Assembly (NCBI GenBank): GCA_949987705.1 | Contig: OX465281.1 | Span: 138,060,876-138,124,875, forward strand | DNA from: Thereva unica | Lineage: Eukaryota; Arthropoda; Insecta; Diptera; Therevidae | DNA length: 64,000 nucleotides | Direction of reading: 5' to 3' | Shown here: piece after piece, positions 60,531 to 64,000 of the stretch | How positions within the stretch are numbered: the stretch's first letter is position 1 | How the letters are laid out: each line of letters begins with the position of its first letter | Position numbers and translations under genes: made by a program | Notes under the pieces: model-generated | What the model saw: only the letters and a program-made list of their open reading frames with translations | Told to the model about the DNA's origin: nothing | Databases searched by the model: none

Positions 60531-61625
60531 GAGCGCCCTAAGGGCACTCCAAGCAAACTTGCGAAAAGGGCATCCTCCACCCTGTGCAAGACTTACGCGG
60601 AGAGACATCTTTCCCATTTCTCTTATTCAGAAGCCTTGGGTAACCGATGGAAAAGTCAGAGGACTATTGCAATGCGTAGAAACGTTAGGAGATTGTTCAA
60701 TAGGGCAAAATATGTATACCGGGTATTGGGATGAATGTAGGTTCACCCTAACAGCCTACAACAAGGAGTTGAGACGTTCCAAAAGGATTGCCTAGAGGAA
60801 ACACTGTGAGAGCATTCAGACTAGACTCCAAAAGCTACTTTCTAAAGACTCCTTCAACGGAGTGGGCCTTCTCAAAAAGGAGGATGGCTCCTACACCTCT
60901 AACCATGAGGAAACCTTAAGGTACCTGCTCAGAGTGCACTTTCCAGGGTCAATCCTCCAGACCGCTTATCCATTGGACGCTGGGTGTAGTCATAGGACCA
61001 TCCTAGACCGCTATTCCCGCAGTCTTTCAGGGAATATCTTCGACCGTGACAAGGTTAAATGGGCAGTGGCCTGTTTTCAACCCTATAAGTCCCCGGGAGG
61101 AGACGGAATTTTTCCGGCACTTCTTCAGAAGGGCCTCGATCTGATCCTCAACAACCTGGTCTGCCTCTTTAGAGCCAGCTTCAATTGGGGATACCTGGAG
61201 GAAAGTCGTGGTGGTTTTTATCCCGAAACAGGGCAACAGACCCCTGGAGCTGCCTAAATCGTACAGACCTATCAGCTTAACCTCTTTTCTTTTGAAAACA
61301 ATGGAAAGGCTGCTAGACCTTCATATTAAGTTCAAACTGGAGCTCTCCCTCCCTCTACATAGATCCCAGTTCGCTTTCTCTAAGGGTAAATCAACAGAGG
61401 TTGCTTTACACCACGTGGTCAGTAAAATCGAAAAAGCCTTCCTCGCTAAAGAAACTGCCCTATGCGCGTTCCTTGACATCGAAGATGCTTTCGATAACAC
61501 TGGCTATGATTCTATCTCTAGAGCACTGGCTCTCAAAAATCTGGATCCTCCCACGATTGAGTGGATAAATGCCGTGCTTGCAGTTCGTGACATTTCTATC
61601 ACACACATTTCTATCACTGTAGATG
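60529..61625 (+). pseudogene. R1/LOA-like LINE ORF2, endonuclease mostly deleted
   Basis: ORF2 starts MSALRALQANLRKG with a shortened endonuclease start (LIQKPWVTDGKVRGL; the catalytic Glu of the usual QEPW block is Lys here). After about 60 residues the sequence jumps to the pre-RT region (YNKELRRSKRIA, LLKKEDGSYTSNHEETLRYL), so most of the endonuclease is gone. The palm begins with KWAVACFQPYKSPGGDGIFP, VVVFIPKQGNR, YRPISLTSFLLKTMERLLDL, QFAFSKGKSTEVAL and block A CAFLDIEDAFDNTGYDSI, then ends near 61590, before blocks B and C. Shifts lie near 60795 and 61230. It cannot be active. Confidence 0.8.
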
Positions 61626-62600
61626 TGAATTGTCATAAATGGCTGTTTTGTTATTATTATTACTAGATTAGACTTTTCTGTTGACAAATTTTTTGGCGGG
61701 ATATTGCAAATACAATTAAACGTCATTTATGAATTGATTTTTGACATTTAAGGGGTAGCCTCCTACGATTTTTTTTGGGGGCCGTGGGATGTAAAAGTGT
61801 AAAGTGCATAAGTGCATTTTACCTGTTGCAGCCCCTCGGGCAGCCCCCAGGCCCCCTTAGTGGCAAGGGGGGATTTTTCTGTAGAAGATTTTAAGGAAGG
61901 GGTCGTGGAGCGTCCTACGATTTTTTTGGGGCCGTGGGAGCGCTTTTTAGTGGTTTTTTATGATGCACCTACAAAATGATGCAAGTAGGCCCCCAGGTGA
62001 GGTTGTATTATATAATGTATATATATTCTTGTATATAAACATTTCAAATATATATGTGTAAATACATATGTATATGTGTGTATTTCCCATTGCATGCAAT
62101 TTTAGAGACGTTTAACATTTCACATATTGGAAATAGTGAATTTTTGCGAAAAATCGTTATTTGAGGATATTTTGAAGAAAGGAGCAGATCCGATTTCGGT
62201 TTGGACATATTTTGGCATGTTTATATGTTACAAGAAAGCTCCCGTTCGCAGATCTTAGCGTCATTTTAGACAAACTTATTAAACTCTTTTCTTTACTTTC
62301 ACTTCGGAGCATCAAATCTTGTAACGTTAATTTAACCGCCTTTTACTCAATGCAAATGGATGAAACTTTGCAGGCATACATATTCCCGATGACAATACAC
62401 GAATATGACATTTTGTTACATTTTTTGTTGTTGATTTTGTTGTTGAGTAACAAAAAACGATTTTTAATAAAAAATGCTTGGAATTATTCGTTCTACTCAA
62501 TGTAGAGTCTTAAAATTCACTTCCATTCAATAAAAATTGGTAAAAATTAACAGACATGTGTATTTCCGACGAAAACACACGAAAATGATAGTTCCAAATT
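61626..62600. other. Non-coding interval with a direct repeat
   Basis: CCTCCTACGATTTTTTTTGG followed by GGGCCGTGGGA occurs at about 61759 and again, slightly changed, at 61912. TATATATGTGTAAATACATA-type simple sequence lies at 62030-62085. No gene was recognised. Confidence 0.5.
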
Positions 62601-63035
62601 AAAAATGGCGGCCAAAAAAATATGACGGATTACATTTTTCTTTACAAGCCACTCGTTCGATATGGGTATCAAATGAAAAGTTATAACAAGTTGAATACAA
62701 TTAGCGTCATCCTAAATTCAAAATGGCGGTAGAAAAATGGCGGCATAAAAGTGGCGGCCAACACAAAACAGAGGATCAATTTTTCTTTACAACGCGCTCG
62801 GCATGGGTATCAAATGGAAGGGAGTGACAATTAGAATACTGTTGTCTGTGGCCCGTCATTTCAATTCAAAATGGCGGCCAACACAAAATGGCGGTTTGGG
62901 TTTACCCTTTTATTTACTTCGCTCTCGGTATGGATATCAAATGAAAGTGTATTAAAGTGAGTAAGAAAGTAAACTGTATGACGTCGTTTTAAATCAAATA
63001 TGGCGTTCACTAAAAAATGGCGGAAGACATAACAT
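62600..63035. repeat. Degenerate tandem repeat with AAAATGGCGG motifs
   Basis: Three or more diverged units of about 120-140 bases each contain AAAATGGCGGCC, TTTTTCTTTACAA and CTCG.TATGGGTATCAAATG (for example at 62604-62680, 62710-62820 and 62865-62945). They are not translatable as one frame. Other partial units may extend upstream. Confidence 0.75.
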
Positions 63036-63355
63036 AGCTACCAATAGCAAATAAAAATATGATTTAAAAAGATGCAAAAAAAATGTGTTTCCAGTTTTTA
63101 GTTTTTATTGCTCCAGCCAGTATACGCGAGCACACTACCTTTCAAAATGTAAAAAAAAACGTAGAGCGCTATTAGATTTTTGAGGGGTCATCAAATTGTG
63201 CATTTTTGGGGTGCACTTGAGAACTGTGGTAAAGAAACAAATACAAAACATGTAAAAAAGTTTCCTTATTTAACATGATAATCTAATTAAAAGTTTGGAA
63301 ATTGTAATGTATTAATTAACGCTATTCGTTACTAAAAAGTAAAAAATAAAAAAAA
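63036..63355. other. AT-rich interval without recognisable genes
   Basis: No gene or repeat was recognised between the tandem array and the hairpin. Confidence 0.35.
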
Positions 63356-63360
63356 GAAAA

Positions 63361-63822
63361 AAAAATTTTAAGAAACTCTTTTCTTTACCTTAATATATTG
63401 ATCAGTTGTGAACAAAAAATTAATATAAATACTAAAAAAATCGACTAAAAGGTAAAAAATAAGATTTTAAACAATATAAACTTTTAAATCAAAATGGAAA
63501 AAATCTCACACATTCCTTAAAGAAAAGCGTGGGGCGCCCATACCAACCTGAACTTAAAAAAACATGACTACCGTGAGTACATTTTAACATTTCAGACAGC
63601 TACGAATTTTCACTAACTGAGCATTTTGTTTCATAAAAACGCACCCCACGCTTTTCTTTAAGGAATGTGTGAGATTTTTTCCATTTTGATTTAAAAGTTT
63701 ATATTGTTTAAAATCTTCTTATTTTTTACCTTTTAGTCGATTTTTTTAGTATTTATATTAATTTTGTGTTCACAACTGATCAATATATTAAGGTAAAGAA
63801 AAGAGTTTCTTAAAATTTTTTT
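63361..63822. repeat. Near-perfect inverted repeat, about 180-base arms, 100-base loop
   Basis: The left arm (about 63361-63536) and right arm (about 63641-63822) pair almost base for base. The differences I see are one three-base insertion (AAG) and a few substitutions. Shared strings are CTTTACCTTAATATATTGAT, AATCGACTAAAAGGTAAAAA and AAATCTCACACATTCCTTAA with AGAAAAGCGTGGGG next to the loop. No coding content. Confidence 0.95.
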
Positions 63823-64000
63823 TTTTCCCGTTTTTTTATTTTTATTATCACAACACCGTGAAATATCAGAAAAACATATTCTCGCTCTTGCGGAAGCGAA
63901 AATAAGCAGTGTACACTGAAATCGGTGAACACCGTAAAACTCACCTTTGCGGAATCTGGCCCCTGGTACCCTTTTTTAAACGCTACAAAGTGGACCTAGG

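Larger units (their letters stand above)
58870..61625 (+). mobile_element. R1/LOA-like LINE with ORF1 and a deleted ORF2
   Basis: A 5' region (58870-59110), a Gag-like ORF1 (59111-60530) and ORF2 (from 60529) follow on the plus strand. ORF2 has lost most of its endonuclease and stops in the RT palm near 61590. It is related to, but not the same family as, the LINE at 18.1-25.3 kb. A 121-bp MITE interrupts ORF1 at 60030. Confidence 0.8.

Overview
This window looks like intergenic or heterochromatin-like DNA from an arthropod, most likely an insect. It is AT-rich, has introns with GT-AG borders inside transposon genes, and carries no operon-like gene packing. Nearly every recognisable coding stretch belongs to a transposable element: hAT, PIF/Harbinger, EnSpm/CACTA-like, Tc1, a DUF7869-type element, non-LTR retrotransposons of several clades, one Gypsy-family LTR retrotransposon, and many MITEs and foldback elements. 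I found no convincing host protein gene, no rRNA and no intact canonical tRNA.

Layout. 1-13.7 kb: two inverted copies of the 3' part of one EnSpm/CACTA-like element (1-650 on +; about 6.7-13.6 kb on -) enclose a deubiquitinase-like fragment, a dead hAT transposase and a nearly complete two-gene Harbinger element. The right EnSpm copy is split by two LINEs, one of which carries two MITEs. 13.9-18 kb: a long inverted repeat with a SWIM-type relic, then four small DNA elements with clear target-site duplications (TAA, CAG, TTAA) and a foldback repeat. 18.1-25.3 kb: an R1/LOA-like LINE cut by a complete Gypsy-type LTR element on the minus strand (identical 294-bp LTRs, TTAT duplication, open gag and pol, tRNA-Trp-type primer site). 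27.1-41 kb: three RTE-like LINE copies, one on the minus strand, each carrying later insertions (Harbinger derivatives, a foldback, a Helitron-like element with a 118-bp array, a 101-bp hAT MITE). 41-50 kb: short tandem repeats, a LINE with a long open RT frame (44.7-46.5 kb), and another RTE-like LINE split by a MITE and by a 1.3-kb element holding a tRNA-like sequence. 50.8-58.5 kb: a Myb/SANT relic, a large foldback whose arms each carry two tRNA-like units, a second foldback, a Tc1 relic, a DUF7869-type relic and a Harbinger-type MITE. 58.9-61.6 kb: an R1/LOA-like LINE. 61.7-64 kb: degenerate tandem repeats and a near-perfect 460-bp hairpin.

The elements are related mainly by nesting. Several paralogous copies in the window act as 'empty sites' for one another, so many insertion ends and target duplications can be read to the base. 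The Gypsy element is probably the youngest insertion. The Harbinger element still has both of its genes, but the transposase has one in-frame stop. The window holds many short elements with 3-bp duplications of the Harbinger kind, so past Harbinger activity is the strongest single theme. All family names come from motif recognition by eye; no database search was run.
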